Shown: positions 1-5,625 of the stretch, one piece after another
How positions within the stretch are numbered: position 1 is the stretch's first letter
How the letters are laid out: each line of letters begins with the position of its first letter
Assembly (NCBI GenBank): GCA_015233515.1
Contig: JADFXS010000191.1
Span: 1-5,625, forward strand
Direction: 5' to 3'
Origin: Deltaproteobacteria bacterium
GTDB lineage: Bacteria; Desulfobacterota; Desulfarculia; Adiutricales; JAGVGV01
Length of the DNA: 5,625 bases
Notes under the pieces: model-generated
What the model was told of the DNA's origin: nothing
The model's database searches: none
Seen by the model: the letters and a program-made list of their open reading frames with translations, nothing else
Program-made: the position numbers and the translations under genes

Positions 1-116
1 TCGCGTTTCGCCTAGGATTTACGCGCCTTATCCGCGATTTGATGGTGGATTTAGGGTAATGTTTAAGGTGACTTGACCTCCGACCCTTGAACGCCGCGTT
101 TATTTCACCTTCTTTT
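1..116. other. Non-coding flank downstream of the complete receptor gene
   Basis: No gene is recognisable. The minus-strand transcript past the TAG stop can form only weak structures: a 7-bp AAGGTGA/TCACCTT pair (105-111 with 65-71, 33-base loop) and a short AACGC/GCGTT palindrome (90-100). No stem followed by a U-run is present, so a terminator is either absent or beyond the window edge. Confidence 0.5.
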
Positions 117-1570
117 CTAATACCTCTCGAAGTCTTCGTCAATGGAATCGTGCTTGCCTTCGCCGCCCAAGGTCAAGGTGACGCCTTTGGTCGGTTTTTT
201 AGCCTCTTGACCGGGAAGTGCTCGAGCGGCCGGATGGGACGATTTGGAGCCTTCGCTTCCCCTGGCGACATCATGAGCTAAAGAGGTGGTTTGAGGTCTG
301 GAGCCGGTTTTGACCTGACCCCGATTCATAATCAAATGAGATTTGGTGAAGGTTTCGCTGTTGTCGATTTTAAAAAAGCCTACAGTATTTTGAAGTTGTT
401 CGGCCTGACCCATCAATTCGGTGGATGTGGCCGCCATCTGTTCGGATGAGGCGGCGTTCTGTTGGATGACGCGATCAAGCTGCTGGATGGCTTGATTGAT
501 CTGGCCGGCGCCGGTAGTCTGCTCGCCGCTGGCGGCCGTGATTTCCTGAACCAAGTCCGCGGTCTTCTGGATATCCGGAACGATCCGGCCAAGCATCTCC
601 CCGGCCCTTTCGGCGACCTGGACACTGGAAGCAGACAGTTTATTGATCTCACTGGCGGCCATTTGGCTACGTTCCGCCAACTTACGGACTTCCGAGGCTA
701 CCACGGCGAAGCCCTTGCCGTGTTCTCCGGCCCTGGCCGCTTCTATGGCCGCATTCAAGGCCAAAAGATTGGTCTGCCGGGCGATCTCCTCGATGATGGA
801 AATCTTTCCGGCGATTTCCTTCATGGCGATAACCGTGGCGGCCACGGCTTTACCGCTCTCTTTCCCGTCTTCGGCGGCTTTCAGGGCGATCTTTTCCGTC
901 TGCTGGGCATTTTCCGAATTCTGCCCGATGCTGGCGGCCATCTCTTCCATGGAGGCGGAAACTTCCTCCACCGAACCCGCTTGCACAGTGGCGCCCTGAG
1001 ATAGATTATCGGCGGCGGTACTCAATTCCTGGCTCCCGGCTGTGACTTGGCTCGCGGCATGGATAATGTTTTGAGCCACGTCGGTCAAGCCATGGATCAT
1101 GGAAGCCATGGCCTGCATCAACTTATCCTCCCTGGAGCGCTCTTTGATTCTGATGGTAAGATTTCCCGCCGCAATCTCCGCGGCGGCCATGGTGACTTCA
1201 TTCATGGCCTCGATAAGAATGTTCAGGTTGTTTTTGATGGTGTTAAAATCGCCATTATAAGAATCGGTGATCTGGGGGGGGATATCGCCCTTGCTGATCC
1301 GGTCGACGCAGTTGGCGGCCATATTCAAGGGGCCGATGACCGAATCCAGCGTCTGGTTGACCCCTTCCACGATCTTACGAAAATCGCCGTCATGCTTGGC
1401 GGTGTCCGCTCTTATCGTCAGCTTGCCTTCCACGACCACTTGTGACAGCATGGTTGTATCTTCAATCAACTGGTGGATGTTATCCATGCATTTGATCATG
1501 GCCGGCAAACTGATGTCTTGCTCGCTGCGCCGACCGATTTTTTTGAATTCCTCCCGCCGCGATGTGTCTC
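117..1570 (-). repeat. Paralogous duplication, copy 1 (partner 4172-5625)
   Basis: Every position here aligns with the base 4055 further on, from the stop codon to the window edge, without any insertion or deletion over 1454 bp. By hand count, 661-960 differs from its partner at 15 of 300 positions (about 95% identical), and 757-863 is a perfect 107-bp match to 4812-4918, encoding the stretch just before and at the kinase-control tip. Identity falls to about 78% in 1261-1320 (half repeat unit). Similarity stops at the stop codon, and the downstream flanks are unrelated. Confidence 0.92.
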
Positions 1571-3872
1571 CGGTAGCTAGAAGCTTAAACACGGCGGTAA
1601 TTCCGATCAAGCGATCCCGGATCAGATTGGTCGCTTCGGCTAATGTCGCGAAAACACCGACATAATTCCCTTCCACTTTCTTGGTATGGTCGTTGACCGC
1701 CAATCGCTGCATAATGAAATTGGCTTCGGTCAGGCCGCCCAATCCGTCGATGCAAGCGTTCAGATTATTTTTGATGGTATTGAAATCACCGTTATAGGAT
1801 TCGCTGATCTTGGGCGGAACAACTCCCTTGCCGATCCGGTCGACATAATCGGCAGCCATCCTCAAGGGACTGATTAGAGCATCCAAGGTATTATTGACGC
1901 CTTCAATGATTTTCCGATAGTCGCCTTCATGCCTGGCGGCGTCCGCGCGGACGGTCAAGTTGCCTTCCAGCGCGGCCTGAGCCAGCATGGTCGTGTCTTC
2001 AATGACTAGATGAATGCTGTCCATGCATTTGATCATGGACGGAAGGCTGATATCTTGCTCGCTGCGCCGTCCGATCTTTTTAAATTCCTCTCGCCGCGAT
2101 GTATCTCCGGTGGCAAGAAGCTTAAATACGGTGGTGATCCCCAGCAGGCGATCCCGCACCTGATTCGTCGCTTCGGCCAGGGCGGCGAATATTCCCACAT
2201 AATTTCCTTCGACTTTTTTGGTATGGTCGTTTAACGCCATCCTCTGCATTACGGCATTGGCTTCGGTCAAACCGCCCAGGCCCTCGATGCAGGCGTTCAG
2301 ATTATTCTTGATAATATTAAAATCGCCTTTATAGATTTCGAGGATCTTGGGAGGAATATCCCCCTTGCCGATCCGGTCTATATAGTCAGCCGCCATGTTC
2401 AAGGGACCGACGACCGCATCTAGGGTGTTATTGACACCTTCAATGATTTTTCTGTAGTCGCCTACATGTTGGGAAGAATCCGCCCGCGTGGTCAGCTTCC
2501 CTTCCACCGCCGCCTGCGACAACGTGGTCGTATCTTCGATCAGACGCCGGATGTTCTCCAGGCACTTGATCATGGCCGGAAGGCTGTCGTCCTCTTCGCT
2601 CCGCTTCCCGATTTTTTTAAAGTCTTCAAGATAAGAAGTATCCCCGATGGATATTAAGGTATACACGTTGGTCATCGAGATCAGGCGTTCTCGGACTTGA
2701 TTCGTGGCTTGAGCCAGAGTCGAGAAACAACCCAGATAATTCCCTTCAACTTTTTTCGTATGATCGTTAACAACCAGCCTTTGCATGACAACGCTGGCTT
2801 CCGTCAAGCCGTTCAAGCCGTCGAGGCAAGCGTTCAAATTATTTTTGAGCGTGTTGAAATCACCGCTATACGAATCGGTGATTCGTGGGGGAATTTGGCC
2901 CTGGCCGATCTTAACAATATAGTCGCCTGCCAAGTTCAAGGGACCGGAAACGGCATCCAGGGCTTTGTTGACGCTTTCCAGGATTTTCCTGTAACTGCCC
3001 GCATGCCGGCCGGTATCCGCCCGGACAGCCAGTCGGCCGTCCACGACCGCCTGGGTCAAATTATCCGTATCGGCGACCAAGGTCTTTATTATTTCAATCA
3101 AGTTTCTAAATGAATTAAATAGGATGCCGACCTCATCCTTTCTTTCCGCCTCCAGGATGACATTTGTGTCTCCCTGAGCTATTTTATCGACTACCCTCCG
3201 GAAAGCCTCTATAGGAGAAGTGATTATCTTCGAAATTAAAACACCAAAAAGTATTGCCAAAATTACGCCGATTCCAGTCAGCAGCATCATGGACCGGATA
3301 GAGCTATCGGCCTCGGCCAAGCCGTCGCCGAACTTCTTTTTGGCCTGGCTCATCACCAGATCGATTAGTTTATTAAGCGAATCATCCACGGCTTGTGTGT
3401 AAGCGACTAGCTCTCCGTTCATCAAATTCAAGGCTTCTTCTTTCCGGCCGTCTTTTGCTAATTTGAGGACTTTGCTTCGGGCCGGATCATAGAGAATAAT
3501 TTCGTTTTGAAGCGATTGTAAGGATTTAATTACACCTTCGTCAGATACGGACTCTTCGAATCGTTTGAGTTCATCATGGAAGATATTGTCCGATTTGGTA
3601 ATAGCGTTGAGGTATTTGTCGGTCTCTTCATTAGAGATATACTTGCCGATTAAAATATCCCGCAAATGAACGCGACTTTTTTGAAAAGCAACGGTCGCGG
3701 CTGAAATATCACCAAGCAGCTTGGTATTGTTTTCGTATAATGATCGGGTGAGGTCTTCCGCTTTTCTGAGGTTACCAACCCCTAGATAACCGATTACTCC
3801 TGTTAACATTCCAACAATCAAAAAAGAAAAAAAGATTTTTACTCCCAATTTCAAATTGCTTAGCAGGTTCAT
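117..3872 (-). CDS. Transmembrane methyl-accepting chemotaxis protein with a poly-HAMP stalk (1251 aa)
   Basis: Complete chemoreceptor that should sense a signal outside the inner membrane and control CheA through CheW. Seen in order: TM1 (about 13-32); a helical periplasmic domain (33-194) resembling the 4HB_MCP family; TM2 (195-217); a canonical HAMP with P220 and D246-E-V-G249; three exact 179-residue repeats of HAMP-like modules (265-443, 444-622, 623-801) and a half repeat (802 to about 890); a closing HAMP (about 891-928); and an MCP signalling domain (about 928-1168) with the invariant tip around [20 protein letters not shown] (1031-1050). Methylation-type motifs centre on E969/E970, E976/E977, E1117/Q1118 and E1144/Q1145. 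A roughly 80-residue Ser/Arg/Pro/Lys-rich tail ends in DFERY, fitting the CheR/CheB tether pattern x-[HFYW]-x-x-[HFYW]. The start is fixed by a GGAG six bases upstream and by TM1 directly after it. Far longer than E. coli receptors (about 550 aa), all of the excess being HAMP-like stalk. The ligand cannot be told. Confidence 0.96.
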   Translation of the reverse strand: MNLLSNLKLGVKIFFSFLIVGMLTGVIGYLGVGNLRKAEDLTRSLYENNTKLLGDISAATVAFQKSRVHLRDILIGKYISNEETDKYLNAITKSDNIFHDELKRFEESVSDEGVIKSLQSLQNEIILYDPARSKVLKLAKDGRKEEALNLMNGELVAYTQAVDDSLNKLIDLVMSQAKKKFGDGLAEADSSIRSMMLLTGIGVILAILFGVLISKIITSPIEAFRRVVDKIAQGDTNVILEAERKDEVGILFNSFRNLIEIIKTLVADTDNLTQAVVDGRLAVRADTGRHAGSYRKILESVNKALDAVSGPLNLAGDYIVKIGQGQIPPRITDSYSGDFNTLKNNLNACLDGLNGLTEASVVMQRLVVNDHTKKVEGNYLGCFSTLAQATNQVRERLISMTNVYTLISIGDTSYLEDFKKIGKRSEEDDSLPAMIKCLENIRRLIEDTTTLSQAAVEGKLTTRADSSQHVGDYRKIIEGVNNTLDAVVGPLNMAADYIDRIGKGDIPPKILEIYKGDFNIIKNNLNACIEGLGGLTEANAVMQRMALNDHTKKVEGNYVGIFAALAEATNQVRDRLLGITTVFKLLATGDTSRREEFKKIGRRSEQDISLPSMIKCMDSIHLVIEDTTMLAQAALEGNLTVRADAARHEGDYRKIIEGVNNTLDALISPLRMAADYVDRIGKGVVPPKISESYNGDFNTIKNNLNACIDGLGGLTEANFIMQRLAVNDHTKKVEGNYVGVFATLAEATNLIRDRLIGITAVFKLLATGDTSRREEFKKIGRRSEQDISLPAMIKCMDNIHQLIEDTTMLSQVVVEGKLTIRADTAKHDGDFRKIVEGVNQTLDSVIGPLNMAANCVDRISKGDIPPQITDSYNGDFNTIKNNLNILIEAMNEVTMAAAEIAAGNLTIRIKERSREDKLMQAMASMIHGLTDVAQNIIHAASQVTAGSQELSTAADNLSQGATVQAGSVEEVSASMEEMAASIGQNSENAQQTEKIALKAAEDGKESGKAVAATVIAMKEIAGKISIIEEIARQTNLLALNAAIEAARAGEHGKGFAVVASEVRKLAERSQMAASEINKLSASSVQVAERAGEMLGRIVPDIQKTADLVQEITAASGEQTTGAGQINQAIQQLDRVIQQNAASSEQMAATSTELMGQAEQLQNTVGFFKIDNSETFTKSHLIMNRGQVKTGSRPQTTSLAHDVARGSEGSKSSHPAARALPGQEAKKPTKGVTLTLGGEGKHDSIDEDFERY
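1203..3080 (-). repeat. Tandem array of 537-bp coding repeats (179 codons): three full units and a half unit
   Basis: Within the complete receptor, the aspartate that opens the motif D-T-x-x-L-(S/T/A)-Q recurs at residues 268, 447, 626 and 805, a spacing of exactly 179 each time. The units lie at 2544-3080, 2007-2543 and 1470-2006, with a half unit at about 1203-1469. By hand, units 2 and 3 differ at 35 of 179 residues (about 80% identical); unit 1 is more divergent. Residues 582-611 and 761-790 are identical. Each full unit reads as four HAMP-like modules of about 45 residues, recognised by: (a) G-x-L-x-x-R-x-D...G-(D/S)-(Y/F)-R-K-I; (b) G-x-x-P-P-x-I...G-D-F-N-x-(I/L)-K-N-N-L-N; (c) [11 protein letters not shown]; (d) G-D-T-S...F-K-K-I-G-(R/K)-R-S-E. 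The fourth copy keeps only (a) and (b), then runs into the closing HAMP. Periodicity is seen directly; the HAMP reading of (c) and (d) is inference. Confidence 0.93.
1274..1281 (-). repeat. C8 homopolymer tract inside the coding sequence (G8 on the plus strand)
   Basis: Eight consecutive C on the coding strand span the codons for I864-P865-P866-Q867 in the half repeat unit. The equivalent positions in the other repeat units and in the paralogue are interrupted (ATCCCGGA-, ATATCGCCC- or CCCCC-type runs), so this is the only run of this length I noticed in the window. A one-base slip here would remove the closing HAMP and the whole signalling domain. Confidence 0.85.
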
Positions 3873-3878
3873 GGTTTA

Positions 3879-3882
3879 CTCC
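3879..3882 (-). promoter_or_regulatory. Ribosome binding site of the complete chemoreceptor gene
   Basis: The minus strand reads CGGAGTAAACC directly before the ATG at 3870-3872. GGAG lies six bases from the start codon, a good Shine-Dalgarno match and spacing. It supports the Met that places the first membrane segment at residues 13-32, the usual position in MCPs. Confidence 0.75.
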
Positions 3883-4024
3883 GTTTTTGGTTTACGTCTG
3901 GTTGACAAGGCTTTTCCACCAGGTAACATGGAAGGCACATTGAAAGTAAACCCAGATCAACTTCCTTGGAGGAAGAATAATCTTGGCCTTTTTTCAGAGA
4001 GTGTTAAGCCTGTCTTCATGCCTC

Positions 4025-4075
4025 ATTGCGCCGACCGACAAGCCGGCGCAATATTCTATTTTATTTGAATAGAAT
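4025..4075. repeat. Two adjoining inverted repeats (GC-rich 9-bp stem next to AT-rich 8-bp stem)
   Basis: On the plus strand ATTGCGCCG (4025-4033) pairs perfectly with CGGCGCAAT (4044-4052) around a 10-base loop. Directly next to it ATTCTATT (4053-4060) pairs perfectly with AATAGAAT (4068-4075) around a 7-base loop. In the minus-strand transcript the AT-rich hairpin comes first, about 96 nt after the upstream stop codon, followed by the GC-rich one, with no U-run after it, so it is not a standard intrinsic terminator in that direction. Read on the plus strand, the GC stem is followed by a T-rich tract, but no plus-strand gene is present. It could be an mRNA-stabilising or processing structure, a weak bidirectional terminator or a protein-binding site. 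Confidence 0.5.
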
Positions 4076-4090
4076 CTCGTTAAGGTAAAA

Positions 4091-4153
4091 CCCTTGAAGT
4101 TATGCCGGTAACCGACTAAAACTTTTCTCAACTCCTCTTAACTTCCTCAAGGG
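4091..4153 (-). repeat. Interrupted inverted repeat downstream of the upstream receptor gene
   Basis: In the minus-strand transcript CCCTTGAGGAAGTT (4153-4140) can pair with AACTTCAAGGG (4101-4091), with three unpaired bases in the first arm and a 38-base loop, and TTTT follows at once. This is the nearest thing to a terminator after the upstream gene, but the long loop and short U-run make it weak. Confidence 0.25.
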
Positions 4154-4171
4154 CTGGATTTAACTCCTCTT
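4130..4171 (-). repeat. Direct repeat of AAGAGGAGTT, two copies 32 bp apart
   Basis: The minus strand carries AAGAGGAGTT at 4171-4162, directly after the stop codon of the upstream gene, and again at 4139-4130. Ten exact bases at a 32-bp spacing (about three helical turns) could be a regulator site, or chance in a purine-rich stretch. Each copy contains GAGGAG, which resembles a ribosome binding site, but no suitable start codon follows either copy. Confidence 0.3.
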
Positions 4172-5625
4172 TTAATACCTCTCGAAGTCTTCGTCAACGG
4201 AATCGTGCTTGCCTTCGCCGCCCAAGGTCAGGGAAACGCCCTTGGTCGGCTTCCCCGCCTCTTGGCCGGGAAGGGCCCGAGTGGTCGGACGGGACGGCGC
4301 GGTTCTTTCACTTCCCTTGGAAGCATCGCGTGTTCGAGACGCGGTTTGAGGTTTGGAGCCGGCTTTGATTTGGCTCCGATTCACAACCAAATGCGATTTG
4401 GTGTAGGCCTCATCGCTGTTGATTTTGAAAAAGCTTACCGTGTTTTGAAGTTGTTCGGCCTGACCCAGCAACTCGGTGGATGTGGCGGCCATTTGTTCGG
4501 ATGAGGCGGCGTTCTGTTGGATGACGCGGTCAAGCTGCTGAATGGCTTGGTTGATCTGGCCCGCGCCGGTAGTCTGCTCGCCGCTGGCCGCCGTAATTTC
4601 CTGCACTAGGTCCGCGGTCTTCTGAATATCCGGAACGATCCGGCCCAACATCTCGCCGGCCTTTTCGGCCACTTGGACACTGGAAGCAGACAGTTTATTG
4701 ATCTCACTGGCGGCCATCTGGCTGCGTTCCGCCAACTTACGGACTTCCGAGGCCACCACGGCGAAACCCTTGCCGTGTTCTCCGGCCCTGGCCGCTTCTA
4801 TAGCCGCATTTAAGGCCAAAAGATTGGTCTGCCGGGCGATCTCCTCGATGATGGAAATCTTTCCGGCGATTTCCTTCATGGCGATAACCGTGGCGGCCAC
4901 GGCTTTACCGCTCTCTTTTCCGTCTTCAGCGGCCTTCAGGGCGATCTTTTCCGTCTGCTGAGCATTTTCGGAATTCTGCCCGATACTGGCGGCCATTTCT
5001 TGCATGGAGGCCGAAACTTCCTCCACCGAGGCGGCTTGCATCGTGGCGCCCTGGGACAGGGTATCGGCGGCGGTACTCAATTCCTGGCTCCCGGCCGTGA
5101 CTTGATCAGCGGCGACGCGGATGTTTTGAGCAACGTCGGTCAGGCCGTGGACCATGGAAGCCATGGCCTGCATCAGTTTATCCTGGGGAGAACGTTCCTT
5201 GATCTTGACCATGAGGTCCCCGGCGGCAATCTCCGTGGCGGCCATGGTGACTTCATTCATGGCCTCGATCAGAACATTGATGTTGGTTTTTATGGTGTTG
5301 AAATCGCCATTATAGGATTCGACGATCTTCTCGGGAATATCGCCCTTGCTGATCCGGTCCACATAGCTTGCGGCCATGTTCAAGGGACCGATGACCGAAT
5401 CCAATGTACTATTGACTCCTTCCATTATTTTTCGATAGTCGCCCTCATGCTTGGTCGTGTCCGACCTGATAGTCAGCTTACCGTCAACCGCCGCCCGCGC
5501 CAGCATAGTCGCATCCTCGATCAGTTTATGGATGTTCTCCATGCATTTGACAATGGCCGGGATGAGGACGTCCTCTTCACTGCGTCGCCCGATCTTTTTA
5601 TACTCTTCCAGACGGGAAGTATCTC
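4172..5625 (-). CDS. Methyl-accepting chemotaxis protein, poly-HAMP type, 5' end outside the window (C-terminal 483 codons)
   Basis: Paralogue of the downstream receptor. The ATG at 5540-5542 is internal: the same frame stays open to the window edge, and its 27 further codons ([18 protein letters not shown]...) match the end of the 179-residue repeat in the neighbour. The gene therefore starts outside the window, and its sensor and transmembrane parts are not visible. Visible parts: the end of one HAMP-like repeat unit (5525-5625), a half unit of two HAMP-like modules (about 5258-5524), a closing HAMP ([13 protein letters not shown]), the MCP signalling hairpin with the same kinase-control tip as the neighbour, and a tail ending in DEDFERY. 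Methylation-type pairs sit at the same places, but one reads Q-E (codons near 4997-5002) where the neighbour has E-E, so that Gln would need CheB deamidation before methylation. The stop is TAA. It lies 299 bp upstream of the second receptor on the same strand. Same role expected: CheA/CheW control at the inner membrane. Confidence 0.95.
   Translation of the reverse strand, partial: DTSRLEEYKKIGRRSEEDVLIPAIVKCMENIHKLIEDATMLARAAVDGKLTIRSDTTKHEGDYRKIMEGVNSTLDSVIGPLNMAASYVDRISKGDIPEKIVESYNGDFNTIKTNINVLIEAMNEVTMAATEIAAGDLMVKIKERSPQDKLMQAMASMVHGLTDVAQNIRVAADQVTAGSQELSTAADTLSQGATMQAASVEEVSASMQEMAASIGQNSENAQQTEKIALKAAEDGKESGKAVAATVIAMKEIAGKISIIEEIARQTNLLALNAAIEAARAGEHGKGFAVVASEVRKLAERSQMAASEINKLSASSVQVAEKAGEMLGRIVPDIQKTADLVQEITAASGEQTTGAGQINQAIQQLDRVIQQNAASSEQMAATSTELLGQAEQLQNTVSFFKINSDEAYTKSHLVVNRSQIKAGSKPQTASRTRDASKGSERTAPSRPTTRALPGQEAGKPTKGVSLTLGGEGKHDSVDEDFERY
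4172..5625 (-). repeat. Paralogous duplication, copy 2 (partner 117-1570)
   Basis: Gap-free partner of the 3' part of the complete receptor gene, shifted by 4055 bases. The duplication very likely continues past the window edge, since the last visible bases (5525-5625) still align with the end of repeat unit 3 in the neighbour. Whether the upstream gene has the same number of repeat units or the same sensor domain cannot be seen. Confidence 0.9.

Larger units (their letters stand above)
3873..4171. other. Intergenic region between the two receptor genes
   Basis: This 299-bp stretch is more AT-rich than the genes. It must hold any end of the upstream transcript and any promoter of the downstream gene. 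It carries several inverted and direct repeats (listed separately) and the ribosome binding site next to 3872. No strong promoter is visible. The best sigma70-like pair on the minus strand is TAGAAT (4053-4058) with TTAACG (4078-4083) at a poor 19-bp spacing. I found no convincing sigma54 (GG-N10-GC) or sigma28 match, so read-through from the upstream gene is as likely as a promoter of its own. No tRNA or other RNA gene was recognised. Confidence 0.6.

Noticed and set aside
76..81. GGAGGT on the minus strand downstream of the complete receptor, as the ribosome binding site of a next gene
   Set aside because: No ATG, GTG or TTG follows at a usable distance.
462..1004. Long plus-strand reading frames opposite the signalling domain, with nearly the same peptide again at 4698-4961
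   Set aside because: They are antisense shadows of a strongly conserved coding region. Their similarity to each other follows from the paralogous duplication, and differences fall at third positions of the minus-strand codons.
117..3872. Fusion or assembly artefact as the cause of the unusual length
   Set aside because: The frame is uninterrupted, the 179-residue period is exact but the units differ by about 20% or more, and the paralogue shows the same repeat-to-HAMP junction. A collapsed or duplicated assembly would give identical copies.
3902..3907. Perfect TTGACA on the plus strand, as a -35 box
   Set aside because: No -10-like hexamer lies at a suitable distance and no plus-strand gene follows.
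3869..3940. A 23-codon minus-strand reading frame whose TGA overlaps the ATG of the complete receptor (ATGA)
   Set aside because: The overlap would suit translational coupling, but there is no ribosome binding site before its ATG and no recognisable feature in the peptide. The receptor has a good site of its own.
3960..4020. Sigma28-like or sigma54-like promoter before the complete receptor
   Set aside because: The best sigma28 resemblance (TTAA, then GCCAAGAT after 16 bp) misses key bases, and no GG-N10-GC pair with proper flanks was found.
3871..4068. Plus-strand reading frame of 65 codons (70 from a TTG at 3856) across the intergenic region
   Set aside because: It starts antisense to the first codons of the complete receptor, has no good ribosome binding site, runs through both hairpins, and its translation shows no domain or membrane segment I recognise.
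5540..5542. ATG as the start of the partial receptor
   Set aside because: The frame continues upstream to the window edge and stays homologous to the end of a 179-residue repeat unit, so this Met is internal (K-C-M-E-N).

Overview
The window holds two large chemoreceptor genes of the same family, in tandem on the minus strand, and essentially nothing else. The first to be transcribed (4172-5625) is cut by the right edge of the window, so only its C-terminal 483 codons are visible. The second (117-3872) is complete at 1251 codons. A 299-bp intergenic stretch separates them. The last 116 bp (1-116) lie downstream of the second gene and hold no recognisable gene.

Both proteins are methyl-accepting chemotaxis proteins (MCPs). 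The complete one has two membrane segments around a periplasmic helical sensor domain of about 160 residues, then a canonical HAMP domain. Next comes a very long cytoplasmic chain of HAMP-like modules built from an exactly periodic 179-residue unit: three full copies and a half copy. A closing HAMP, an MCP signalling hairpin that looks like the 34-heptad class, and a tail ending in a CheR/CheB-type pentapeptide (DFERY) complete it. My hand count gives 16 HAMP-like modules. The partial paralogue has the same final layout and the same tail. The two genes align without a single gap over the 1454 bp that can be compared, with identity highest in the kinase-control region.

Both proteins should sit in the inner membrane and control a CheA/CheW kinase complex, with adaptation through methylation of paired Glu/Gln sites and a C-terminal enzyme tether. 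No che, flagellar or pilus gene is visible, so the cellular output (swimming, twitching or another Che-controlled process) cannot be told from this window.

Organism: MCPs with long tandem HAMP-like repeats of this kind (the 'GDIPP...GDFN.IKNNLN' type) are, as far as I recall, common in Geobacter-like and other Desulfobacterota and in some neighbouring phyla. Base composition looks intermediate, with GC-leaning third positions. A Gram-negative, chemotaxis-rich bacterium of that kind is likely, but the phylum assignment is inference only.

The system is of a known type. The striking parts are the unusual length and exact internal periodicity of the signal-transmission stalk, cysteines held in register with that period, and the near-identical tandem paralogue.
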